Counted from the stretch's first letter, positions 1 to 6,533 are shown. The stretch is 7,714 nt of DNA from an uncultured Methylobacillus sp. (GCA_946481235.1 CAMLME010000091.1:1-7714); one strand, 5' to 3'. Notes: generated by a model from the letters alone, not told the origin. A program made the numbers and translations.

Positions 1-654
1 CGGCTGGTGACGTTCAGCCTGGAAAGTCGCGCGCCGCTCGACAACCTGCTGACGCAAATCGGCGGGCAGTTTTACCTGCTGCGGCAATGGCTGCTACCCA
101 TCCCCAACATCGATCCGGATCTTCCGGTCGTCACCGGCCTCAATCCGGCTATCGTCATACAGGGCCTGCTACTGGCCGGATTTCTCGCCGGTGGAATATT
201 CACCTTGCGCCGCCGCCTGTGGTTCGGCCTGGCTCTGCTCTGGTTTTTTCTGCATCTGCTGCCGACCAACTCCCTGCTTCCCAGGCTCGATGTCGCCAAT
301 GACCGCCAGCTTTATCTCGCCAGCCTGGGTCCGGCACTGGCGGTTGCCATCGGGTTAAGTCGCATCCACCTGCGTGCCTTGTCTCATACCTTGACGCTGG
401 TTTTGCTACTGGCACTGGGTACGGCAACTGCATTGCGCAACCTGGACTACCGCAGCGAGCGAACGTTGTGGGAAGCAACGGTAAGACTATCACCGCAAAA
501 AGCCCGCTCCTGGCTGAACCTCGGCTATGCCTGCCGTCTGGCCGGTGACATCCCGGCGGCGAAAATCGCCTATGAACGCGCTTTGCAGCTTGACCCGGGC
601 TATCGGCAGGCGCGCATCAATTTGCGCCTGTTGCCGGAAATCGGCGAGAAATAA
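1..654 (+). CDS. TMTC-like multi-pass membrane protein with C-terminal TPR (5' end missing)
   Basis: The reading frame is open from the first base of the window, so the true start lies upstream; the GTG at base 7 is only the first in-window start codon. The visible 217 residues contain four or five hydrophobic segments: a mixed segment around bases 73-110, then clear helices near bases 150-210, 214-260, 320-360 and 390-430. One tetratricopeptide repeat follows at about bases 502-603 (ARSWLNLGY, then AYERALQLDP). The loop with LLPTNSLLPRLD followed by NDRQLYLASLG resembles the ERYLYLPS region of TMTC/DUF1736-type proteins. These are membrane glycosyltransferase-like proteins with C-terminal TPRs, implicated in protein O-mannosylation in animals; their bacterial relatives are mostly uncharacterised. 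I therefore call a TPR-containing inner-membrane protein, possibly a glycosyltransferase. The catalytic N-terminal part is not in the window, so activity cannot be judged. It ends 230 bases before the next gene, which has its own promoter. Confidence 0.72.
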   Translation, partial: RLVTFSLESRAPLDNLLTQIGGQFYLLRQWLLPIPNIDPDLPVVTGLNPAIVIQGLLLAGFLAGGIFTLRRRLWFGLALLWFFLHLLPTNSLLPRLDVANDRQLYLASLGPALAVAIGLSRIHLRALSHTLTLVLLLALGTATALRNLDYRSERTLWEATVRLSPQKARSWLNLGYACRLAGDIPAAKIAYERALQLDPGYRQARINLRLLPEIGEK

Positions 655-668
655 CCCCCGCTTTCCAA

Positions 669-698
669 TTGACGTCAAAACGGCGGCCATCGTATATT
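669..698 (+). promoter_or_regulatory. Predicted sigma70-type promoter for the EamA operon
   Basis: A -35 box TTGACG (669-674) and a -10 box TATATT (693-698) are separated by 18 bases. Each matches the sigma70 consensus at five of six positions. Transcription would start near base 705, which leaves a leader of about 180 bases before the transporter gene. No operator could be identified. Confidence 0.6.
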
Positions 699-704
699 CG
701 AGCC

Positions 705-797
705 ATGAACACGCGATTCCTCATTTCGGCAGCAACTCCCGCCAAACGACTGTGGCTATGGGCATCCGCCCATTCCTGCGCCGCAATCCTGTTCTAA
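705..797 (+). CDS. Possible leaderless upstream ORF / leader peptide (30 aa)
   Basis: ATG at 705 opens a 30-codon frame that ends with TAA at 795-797. The ATG lies exactly where the promoter at 669-698 should start transcription, seven bases after the -10 box, so the mRNA would be leaderless at this ORF. The peptide starts MNTRFLISAA, continues with KRLWLWASAH and ends AAILF. Two Trp codons (753-755 and 759-761) flank one Leu codon, and the second is inside a hairpin. There is no Shine-Dalgarno sequence because little or no 5' UTR would exist. It could be a regulatory leader peptide for the downstream transporter or simply a chance ORF; I do not recognise the peptide. Confidence 0.3.
   Translation: MNTRFLISAATPAKRLWLWASAHSCAAILF
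758..773 (+). promoter_or_regulatory. Perfect 6-bp hairpin in the transporter leader
   Basis: ATGGGC (758-763) and GCCCAT (768-773) are perfect inverted repeats around a four-base loop (ATCC). The stem begins in the Trp-Leu-Trp segment of the possible leader ORF. It is not followed by a T-run, so it is not an intrinsic terminator. It may be an RNA structure sensitive to ribosome position. Confidence 0.4.
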
Positions 798-811
798 CTT
801 TCGTTTCAACC

Positions 812-849
812 GGGCAACTGCGGGTCTGACCGCGTTGCTTCATTTGCCC
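812..849 (+). promoter_or_regulatory. Nested stem-loop in the 5' leader of the EamA gene
   Basis: GGGCAA (812-817) can pair with TTGCCC (844-849), enclosing a second small stem of GCGG (820-823) with CCGC (830-833). No T-tract follows, so it does not look like a terminator. It lies about 20 bases upstream of the ribosome binding site of the transporter gene. It matches no riboswitch class that I recognise. Confidence 0.3.
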
Positions 850-870
850 AAGGCCTGCAGAACCAATAAA

Positions 871-875
871 AAAGG
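871..875 (+). promoter_or_regulatory. Ribosome binding site of the EamA transporter gene
   Basis: AAAGG lies nine bases before the ATG at 885, preceded by an A-rich run that should keep the site unstructured. It supports the chosen start. Confidence 0.55.
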
Positions 876-884
876 TCTTCAACC

Positions 885-1802
885 ATGCCTCACCATTTAC
901 ATCTCGCCAGACGCGACGCCATTTTCGGCGTCATCTTTGCATTGCTTGCCGCAGTCGGCTTTTCCGGCAAGGCCATCCTGGTGAAACTGGCATATCAAAG
1001 TCCCGTCGATGCGGTGACGCTGCTGGCGCTGCGCATGCTGTTTTCAGTACCGGTGTTTATCGGGATTGCGGTGTGGGCAGCGTATCGTCATGCGGAGCCG
1101 TTGAACAGGCACGACAAGTTGCTGGTCGTCGCGCTGGGGCTGCTGGGCTACTACCTCTCCAGCCTGCTGGATTTTCTCGGGCTGCAATATATTTCCGCCG
1201 GACTGGAGCGTTTGATTCTCTTTCTTTACCCGACCATGACGGTGATTCTGCTGGCCGTGCTGCACAAGAAAGCCATCGGCAAGAAGATCATGGTGGCATT
1301 GGCGTTGAGTTACAGCGGCATCGCGCTGGCGTTCCTGCACGACGTGAGCATGCAGAACGAGGGCATCGTGCTCGGCGCGACGCTGGTGTTTCTGAGCACC
1401 CTGTCCTATTCGCTTTATCTGGTCGGGGCCGGGCATGCGATCCAGCGCATCGGCACGACGCGCTTCACTGCATATGCGATGATAGTCGCCAGTACCGCCT
1501 GTGTCGTGCAGTTCGGCCTGACGCATCCGCTCTCGTCGCTCGACCTGCCACAGCGGGTGTATGGACTGGCTTTGGCGATGGCGATCTTTTCGACGGTGTT
1601 GCCGGTATTTCTGCTGTCGTATGCGATCCGCCGCATCGGTTCGGGCAGCGCTTCGCTGATCGGGTCCATCGGGCCGGTGAGCACCATTTACATGGCATAC
1701 GTGTTTCTCGGCGAGCACATCTCGTGGCTGCAGATTGCCGGTTCGGCGCTGGTGCTGTCGGGCGTGCTGATCGTCAGCCTGAACAGCCGCAAGGGGAGCT
1801 GA
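885..1802 (+). CDS. DMT-superfamily EamA-type transporter
   Basis: The 305-residue protein is almost wholly hydrophobic, with ten predicted membrane helices at roughly residues 12-34, 43-66, 78-97, 103-126, 133-151, 160-182, 193-211, 224-245, 252-274 and 282-299. This is the usual size and topology of the EamA (RhaT/YdcZ-like) branch of the drug/metabolite transporter superfamily, built from two repeated five-helix units. Typical family signs are the lysine-bearing first helix (GKAILVK), GLQYISAGLERLILFLYP in the first unit and SLIGSIGPVSTIYMAYVFLGE in the second, where LGE precedes the last helix. Members export or import small metabolites such as amino acids, purines or nucleotide sugars in the inner membrane; the substrate here cannot be inferred from sequence. 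An AAAGG site supports the start. The gene ends directly before the UPF0178 gene (TGA then ATG), which suggests co-transcription and translational coupling. Confidence 0.88.
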   Translation: MPHHLHLARRDAIFGVIFALLAAVGFSGKAILVKLAYQSPVDAVTLLALRMLFSVPVFIGIAVWAAYRHAEPLNRHDKLLVVALGLLGYYLSSLLDFLGLQYISAGLERLILFLYPTMTVILLAVLHKKAIGKKIMVALALSYSGIALAFLHDVSMQNEGIVLGATLVFLSTLSYSLYLVGAGHAIQRIGTTRFTAYAMIVASTACVVQFGLTHPLSSLDLPQRVYGLALAMAIFSTVLPVFLLSYAIRRIGSGSASLIGSIGPVSTIYMAYVFLGEHISWLQIAGSALVLSGVLIVSLNSRKGS

Positions 1803-2249
1803 ATGAAAATCTGGGTCGATGCCGATGCCTGTCCGGGCGTCATCAAGGAAATCCTGTTCCGCGCGGCGGAACGCACAAAAATAGAAACGACGCTGGTCGC
1901 CAACCAGTTGCTGCGCGTGCCGCCCTCGCCTTACATCCGGGCGCTGCAAGTGCCGGCCGGATTCGATGTGGCGGACAACCGCATTGCGCAGGAAGTGCAG
2001 CCGGGCGACCTGGTGATTACCGCCGACATTCCGCTGGCGGCGCAGGTGATTGAGCGCGAGGGTTTCGCGTTGAACCCGCGCGGGGAGTTTTACACCCGCG
2101 ACAACATCCGCGAGCGGCTCACGATGCGGAATTTCATGGAAGAATTGCGCGGCAGCGGCGTGGATATTTCGGGGCCGTCCACCTTCAATCAGGGCGACCG
2201 ACAGGCATTCGCAGCGCAACTCGACCGCTTCCTCGTCGGCAAGACCTGA
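1803..2249 (+). CDS. yaiI: YaiI/YqxD family protein (UPF0178, DUF188)
   Basis: This 148-residue protein is full length for the family (E. coli YaiI is about 150 residues). It opens with the signature [16 protein letters not shown] and also has the family blocks [36 protein letters not shown] and the C-terminal [13 protein letters not shown]. The family has a PIN/NYN-like fold; the acidic residues D6, D8, D58 and D75 are placed as in a metal-dependent nuclease-like site, but no biochemical role is established. It is a soluble cytoplasmic protein with no signal peptide. An AAGGGGAG purine tract at the end of the upstream gene (1791-1798) serves as ribosome binding site, and the start abuts the transporter stop. 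The gene converges on the cyclic-di-GMP gene with only seven bases between stop codons and no visible terminator. The symbol reflects family membership; orthology was not tested. Confidence 0.9.
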   Translation: MKIWVDADACPGVIKEILFRAAERTKIETTLVANQLLRVPPSPYIRALQVPAGFDVADNRIAQEVQPGDLVITADIPLAAQVIEREGFALNPRGEFYTRDNIRERLTMRNFMEELRGSGVDISGPSTFNQGDRQAFAAQLDRFLVGKT

Positions 2250-2256
2250 ACGAGCG

Positions 2257-5200
2257 TTATTCGGACGACCAGTCTTCGGTCAGAAGGCGCTCGAACGCAT
2301 CCACCAAAACGGGCGCGCTGTACAGAAAGCCCTGATACAGTTTGCAGCCAATGCTGCCTAGAAAATCGCGCTGGTCTACGGTTTCGACCCCTTCGGCAAT
2401 CACTTCGATGCCCAGGGTGTTCGCCATTGCGACAATCGTCTGCACGATGATGGCATCCGTGGGCTTGATGCCGATGTTGTGCACGAAAGAGCGGTCGATC
2501 TTGAGCTCGTCCAGTGGCAGTTGCGTGAGGTAGGAGAGCGACGAATAACCGGTGCCGAAGTCGTCCATCGAAAAGCGTACGCCCAGCGCCTTGATCTCCT
2601 TCATTTTCTCGATCGACCCGGCAACATCTTCCAGCACGATGCTTTCCGTGAGCTCCAGCTTGAGTTTGTCGGGGCTGGCGCCGGTGATATCGAGCGTGCG
2701 GCGCAGCTGATCGACAAAATTCTGCTGGCGAAACTGACGTGCGCTGACATTGACGGAAAGCTGCAGATGCTGGGCGTGCGCCTCGTTCTCCCACGCCTTG
2801 AGCTGCCTGCATGCGCTATCCAGCACCCATTGCCCCATGGTGAGAATAAGCCCGGTTTCCTCGGCCAGCGCGATGAACTCAGCAGGCGATACCAGACCGC
2901 GCTGGGGGTGCTGCCACCGCAGAAGTGCTTCGGCGCCCACGACATGGCCGCTCTGGTGCACTTGCATCTGGTAATACAGTACCAATTGCTGCCTGACCAT
3001 GGCCTGGCGCAGATCGTTATCCATGCCGAGGCGCGCCTCCAGCACTGCCTGCATGTCGGGATCGAAAAATCGCAGGACATTGCGTCCGGAGCGCTTGGAC
3101 TGATACATCGCGGCATCGGCACGCTTCAATAACTCATCTATTTTCAGGTCGCCTCCGTAAAACAGGCAGACGCCGATGCTGGATGAGGAATGGTATTCAA
3201 AGCCATCCAGCCGGTAAGGCTGGTTCAACTCGGCGAGAATTTTCTCGCCGATCAGTTCGGCCTGTGTCGCGGCCGTGCGCTCTTCCGTTCCCAGGTCTTC
3301 GATCATGACGACGAACTCGTCGCCGCCGAAACGAGACACGGTATCGGTTTCGCGCACGCAATGCAGCAGCCGTTGCGCAACCTGCACCAGCAGCTCGTCT
3401 CCAATATCGTGGCCGCGCGTATCGTTGAGCGTCTTGAAATCGTCGAGATCGATGAACAGGACAGCGCCATAAGCATTGCTGCGGGTACTGGCAGGCAAGG
3501 CCTGGGCCAGGCGGTCCATCATGAGACGGCGGTTGGGCAGCAGCGTCAGTGGATCGTAAAAGGCGAGGCGGCGGATTTTCTCTTCGGCATCGCGTGCGTC
3601 GGTGACATCGAAGAAGCCGGCGACGTAATGCGTAACTGTCCCTTGAGTCGAAGCGACAGCCGTAATAGTCAGCCATTCCAGATAGATTTCGCCGTTTTTA
3701 CGCCGATTCCAGATTTCGCCCTGCCAGTATCCATCCCGGGCAATGCTCTCCCACAGGGCGCGATAGAAGTCTTCATCGTGCCTGCCGGATTTCAATAAGC
3801 CGGGCTTGCGGCCGATGACCTCCTCCGCCGAATAGCCGGTAATGCGCGTAAAGGATTGATTCACCCGCTGGATCACGTTGTCGGCATCGGTCACCATCAT
3901 GCCCTCCTGCGCTTCGAACACGATAGCGGCAATGCGCAACGCATCTTCCGCCTGCCTGCGTTCGGTTACATCGCGCAACACGCCGACAAACTGGCTCAAC
4001 CGGTGCTGCCCGTCAAACACCGGCGTGATCGAGAGCTCGTTCCAGAATGGCGTGCCATCCTTGCGATAGTTAAGGATTTCTCCGTTGAAAGCCTGCTCCT
4101 CATTCAACAGGCTCGTCATTTCGGTAATGGTGTCCGCGCTGCTGCCGGAGCCCTGCAACATGTTGCAGGAGTTGCCGACCAGCTCTTCCCGTGTATAACC
4201 GGTCAGCCTGCTGGCAGCATCGTTGGCGTAGGTGATAATTCTGTTCTTGTCCGCGATCAGCACCCCCTGGGAAGTCGCGCTCAACGCCAGATTGCGCTGA
4301 CGAAGCCGGCTTTCACTCTCGCTCAGCCGCAGCTCGTTTTCCCGGCGCAGTTGCAGATTTCTCATCACAAAGAAAGCCATCAGCGCCGCCAGCAGGCACA
4401 TTGCGACGCCAATCGCCCGCAGCACTATCAGGCTGGGGGTAATCTGGCCCCAACCGCCGGATGGGTGTGCTGCGATCTCCCAGGCTCCGCCGCCGGGCAA
4501 AGCGATCTGCTCTATGACGGGGTTGGCGGCAAATGTAGCAGGATCGCCATAGAAAACTTCCTGGCTGCGGCTCAGCAGGCTGGTACGCAAGGCGATCCTG
4601 ACCGAGCCGCGGCGTGCAGCCAACCCAACATCATCCAGCAACTTCTGCAATCGGATAGGCAGCCCCACGGACCCAACAAACATCCTCTCGGTATCGAGCA
4701 TTGGTACCCGAACGACAACCCCGACCTCTTCTTGCATCAGTTGGTATGGCCCAGCCACAACTGCCTGTCGCGTTTCCATCATGCGTTGGTATGCAGGCCA
4801 TTGCGAAGGGAGGTTCGCATAATCAACGCCGATGATCCGTTCGTTGCCCTCTTGCGGATAAGCCTGCGTAATCACGGTGCCTTTAGCGATAGCGACATTG
4901 CGTATGGTGGGGTTGTAACGCATCAGGTCGGCAAGCAGTCCTGTAAGCCGGTCCGGCTTGATATCCGGACTGGCCACCAGCGAGGCCGCCAAGCCACGGG
5001 CGGAGGATACTACCGAGTTGAACACGCCCTCGAACCTGGCCCGGATTTCCGAAAGTTCCTGCGCCACCTGAACGCGCTGCTCCTGCTCGATGCGCGCACG
5101 CTCGCTGACGTCCAGAACATAGAGGATGGAAGCCGCGAGCACAGCAGCAATCAAACCTGCGAATGCTGGATGAATGCGTGAGGGATGAGCCATACGGCGC

Positions 5201-5274
5201 ATGGTATCCCACGGAATCTTTTTGCGCACATCCGCGTGTTTATTATGGGAATTTTTAGAGCTTGTTCGACCCAT
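2257..5274 (-). CDS. CHASE-PAS(LOV-like)-PAS-GGDEF-EAL cyclic-di-GMP enzyme
   Basis: This 1005-residue inner-membrane signalling protein should make and break cyclic-di-GMP. Domain order: membrane helix at about 36-54; periplasmic CHASE-like sensor at about 80-265 (NPTIRNVAIA, AYPQEGNERIIGVDY, VAGPYQLMQEEVG); second helix at about 281-304; a short charged linker; PAS1 at 328-438; PAS2 at 447-560; GGDEF at about 567-738; EAL at about 750-1000. The synthase motif GGDEF is intact at 650-654, and the inhibitory I-site RETD lies exactly five residues upstream (641-644). The EAL domain keeps E782 of EALLRW, N842, E874, the DDFGTGYSS block (D904, D905), K925, E961 and Q981, so phosphodiesterase activity is plausible. 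PAS1 has LOV-like features around C370. The start is uncertain: the ATG at 5274 has no Shine-Dalgarno and codons 1-24 are AT-rich and polar. ATGs at 5202 (after GGGA) or 5193, just before the first membrane helix, are good alternatives. It is divergent from the pseudouridine synthase gene. Confidence 0.93.
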   Translation of the reverse strand: MGRTSSKNSHNKHADVRKKIPWDTMRRMAHPSRIHPAFAGLIAAVLAASILYVLDVSERARIEQEQRVQVAQELSEIRARFEGVFNSVVSSARGLAASLVASPDIKPDRLTGLLADLMRYNPTIRNVAIAKGTVITQAYPQEGNERIIGVDYANLPSQWPAYQRMMETRQAVVAGPYQLMQEEVGVVVRVPMLDTERMFVGSVGLPIRLQKLLDDVGLAARRGSVRIALRTSLLSRSQEVFYGDPATFAANPVIEQIALPGGGAWEIAAHPSGGWGQITPSLIVLRAIGVAMCLLAALMAFFVMRNLQLRRENELRLSESESRLRQRNLALSATSQGVLIADKNRIITYANDAASRLTGYTREELVGNSCNMLQGSGSSADTITEMTSLLNEEQAFNGEILNYRKDGTPFWNELSITPVFDGQHRLSQFVGVLRDVTERRQAEDALRIAAIVFEAQEGMMVTDADNVIQRVNQSFTRITGYSAEEVIGRKPGLLKSGRHDEDFYRALWESIARDGYWQGEIWNRRKNGEIYLEWLTITAVASTQGTVTHYVAGFFDVTDARDAEEKIRRLAFYDPLTLLPNRRLMMDRLAQALPASTRSNAYGAVLFIDLDDFKTLNDTRGHDIGDELLVQVAQRLLHCVRETDTVSRFGGDEFVVMIEDLGTEERTAATQAELIGEKILAELNQPYRLDGFEYHSSSSIGVCLFYGGDLKIDELLKRADAAMYQSKRSGRNVLRFFDPDMQAVLEARLGMDNDLRQAMVRQQLVLYYQMQVHQSGHVVGAEALLRWQHPQRGLVSPAEFIALAEETGLILTMGQWVLDSACRQLKAWENEAHAQHLQLSVNVSARQFRQQNFVDQLRRTLDITGASPDKLKLELTESIVLEDVAGSIEKMKEIKALGVRFSMDDFGTGYSSLSYLTQLPLDELKIDRSFVHNIGIKPTDAIIVQTIVAMANTLGIEVIAEGVETVDQRDFLGSIGCKLYQGFLYSAPVLVDAFERLLTEDWSSE
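5242..5247 (-). promoter_or_regulatory. Possible -10 box for the cyclic-di-GMP gene
   Basis: Read on the minus strand this is CATAAT, one base from the TATAAT consensus, in a locally AT-rich stretch. No good -35 box is seen 16-18 bases upstream. If it is used, transcription starts near 5235 and translation must start at 5202 or 5193, not at 5274. Confidence 0.28.
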
Positions 5275-5281
5275 TCGGCGT

Positions 5282-5287
5282 TAAAAT
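5282..5287 (+). promoter_or_regulatory. Possible -10 box for the pseudouridine synthase gene
   Basis: TAAAAT matches the -10 consensus at five of six positions and lies 27 bases before the ATG at 5315, giving a leader of about 20 bases. The -35 region is poor: the best candidate is CTTGTT at a 15-base spacing. The site would overlap the divergent regulatory region of the cyclic-di-GMP gene. Confidence 0.3.
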
Positions 5288-5314
5288 CGGGCTTTAGCGA
5301 CAAAGCATTGCCCC

Positions 5315-6046
5315 ATGGAAAAAATACGCCTTTCAAAACTGATGTCCGAACAGGGCATCTGCTCACGCCGCGAGGCGGATAGTTATATCGAACAAGGATT
5401 GGTGTTTGTCGACGGAGTACGCATCAGCGAACTCGGCACGCGCATCTTTCCTACCCAGACTATCACCCTGGCCAAGGGCGCGCAGGCGCAACAGCAGTCG
5501 CGTGTAACGATTCTGCTGCACAAGCCGGTGGGATACGTTTCGGGACAGGCGGAAGACGGCTATCAGCCGGCGGTGACGCTGATCAACGCCGCTTCGCGTT
5601 TCAGTGAAGATAAAGTGCCGCTGCGTTTCACCACCAATCACCTGAAAGGCCTGGCCCCCGCCGGACGGCTGGACATCGACTCCACCGGGCTGCTGGTGCT
5701 GACGCAGGACGGCCGCATCGCAAAAATGCTGATCGGCGACAACTCGAAAGTCGAGAAGGAATACCTGGTACGCGTGCAGGGCAAACTGTCGGAGCATGGC
5801 CTGAAGCAGCTCAACCACGGCCTGTCGCTGGACGACAAGCCGCTGAAGCCCGCCAAAGTAAGCTGGCAGAACGAGGATCAGCTGCGCTTCGTGCTGCGCG
5901 AAGGTAAAAAACGCCAGATTCGGCGTATGTGCGAATTGGTTGGTCTAACGGTGGTCGGACTGAAGCGGGTGCGCATCGGGCAGGTCAAGCTGTCCGACCT
6001 GCCTCCGGGACAATGGCGCTACCTGCGCGAGGACGAACGGTTCTAA
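5315..6046 (+). CDS. RsuA/RluB/RluE/RluF-family rRNA pseudouridine synthase, RluF-like
   Basis: This 243-residue enzyme isomerises uridine to pseudouridine in ribosomal RNA. An N-terminal S4 RNA-binding domain spans about residues 3-50 ([18 protein letters not shown], then FVDGV). The catalytic domain follows, with HKPVGYVSG at 69-77, the motif [13 protein letters not shown] at 117-129 containing the catalytic aspartate D120, KEYLVRV at 148-154, and the [15 protein letters not shown] block at 197-211 typical of the RsuA family. The C-terminal part resembles E. coli RluF, which modifies U2604 of 23S rRNA. About 35 residues (80-115) between the KPVG and GRLD motifs are longer than in E. coli RluF, so substrate specificity is not certain and I give no symbol. 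The ribosome binding site before the ATG is weak. The gene is divergent from the cyclic-di-GMP gene, and 59 bases separate it from the SnoaL-like gene downstream, which it may be co-transcribed with. Confidence 0.88.
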   Translation: MEKIRLSKLMSEQGICSRREADSYIEQGLVFVDGVRISELGTRIFPTQTITLAKGAQAQQQSRVTILLHKPVGYVSGQAEDGYQPAVTLINAASRFSEDKVPLRFTTNHLKGLAPAGRLDIDSTGLLVLTQDGRIAKMLIGDNSKVEKEYLVRVQGKLSEHGLKQLNHGLSLDDKPLKPAKVSWQNEDQLRFVLREGKKRQIRRMCELVGLTVVGLKRVRIGQVKLSDLPPGQWRYLREDERF

Positions 6047-6105
6047 ACTATTGCAAGTGCCCGCGATTCGTGGGAAAAAGAGCGTAAAGCTTCCGGTGGA
6101 ACAAT

Positions 6106-6519
6106 ATGCAAAATCGCAAGGAAACCGTACGCAAGTTTTATGACGCCATCTGGAATAACGCCGATAAAACGGTGATTCCGGATCTGCTGACCGAGGACTT
6201 TTTGTTCAAGGGTTCTCTCGGCCTGATGCAGCGCGGCCACGCCGGCTTCTCCAACTTCATGGACCAGGTACGCAGCGCCATCGGCGAATACCGCTGCGAA
6301 ATCGTCGATATGGTGGCGGAAGACAACAAGGTCTACGCCCGCATGTTGTATTCCGGCACGCATCGCGGCGAATTGTTCGGTTACGCCGCGACCCATGCCA
6401 AGATCAAATGGGACGGCGTCGCGATTTTCACGTTCTCCGACGACAAGATCGCGGAATTGTGGGTGTTGTGGGACGTCAATGACGTAATGAAGCAACTTGC
6501 ACGTTACGTGATGGATTGA
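6106..6519 (+). CDS. SnoaL-like / NTF2-fold (ester cyclase-type) protein
   Basis: This 137-residue protein fits the SnoaL-like polyketide cyclase group of the NTF2 superfamily, small cone-shaped alpha+beta proteins that often act on hydrophobic substrates. Seen in sequence: an N-terminal helix (KETVRKFYDAIWN), LLTEDFLFKGSLG at 27-39, the strand VYARMLYSGTHRGELFGY at 76-93, and the C-terminal DDKIAELWVLWDVNDVMKQL. D123 sits where SnoaL enzymes carry their catalytic acid/base aspartate. No polyketide genes are nearby, and the many bacterial members of the group outside such clusters have no known function, so enzyme activity is inferred only weakly. A GGTGGA ribosome site (6095-6100) lies five bases before the ATG. 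The gene converges on ygiQ with a 14-base gap between stop codons. Confidence 0.78.
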   Translation: MQNRKETVRKFYDAIWNNADKTVIPDLLTEDFLFKGSLGLMQRGHAGFSNFMDQVRSAIGEYRCEIVDMVAEDNKVYARMLYSGTHRGELFGYAATHAKIKWDGVAIFTFSDDKIAELWVLWDVNDVMKQLARYVMD

Positions 6520-6533
6520 CCACCCTGCCCGCT

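Noticed and set aside
758..849. Classical Trp attenuator upstream of the EamA gene
   Set aside because: No hairpin in the region is followed by a T-tract and only two Trp codons are present, so a standard terminator/antiterminator switch is not supported; only a general leader is proposed.
1073..2053. 326-codon plus-strand frame overlapping both the transporter and the UPF0178 gene
   Set aside because: It is an out-of-frame reading of real genes, rich in Arg, Ala and Gly, with no family resemblance.
1044..2219. 391-codon open frame on the minus strand opposite the EamA and UPF0178 genes
   Set aside because: It spans two well-supported plus-strand genes, its product is rich in Arg, His and Gln with no recognisable domain, and such long antisense frames are common in GC-rich coding sequence.
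2479..3132. 217-codon plus-strand frame opposite the GGDEF-EAL region
   Set aside because: It is antisense to highly conserved EAL and GGDEF motifs and shows no independent ribosome site or domain.
3961..4293. Calling PAS1 a confirmed LOV photoreceptor
   Set aside because: The arginine of NCRFLQ and the signalling glutamine are missing, and proteobacterial PAS domains often share LOV-like motifs. It is kept only as a hypothesis.
3856..5181. 441-codon plus-strand frame opposite the sensor half of the cyclic-di-GMP gene
   Set aside because: The minus-strand frame carries clear PAS and CHASE motifs throughout; this product has shadow-like composition and no motif.
6060..6074. CCCGCG-ATT-CGTGGG hairpin after the pseudouridine synthase, considered as a terminator
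   Set aside because: It is followed by an A-run, not a T-run, on the plus strand, and on the minus strand the T-run precedes the stem. The pairing also needs a G-T wobble.
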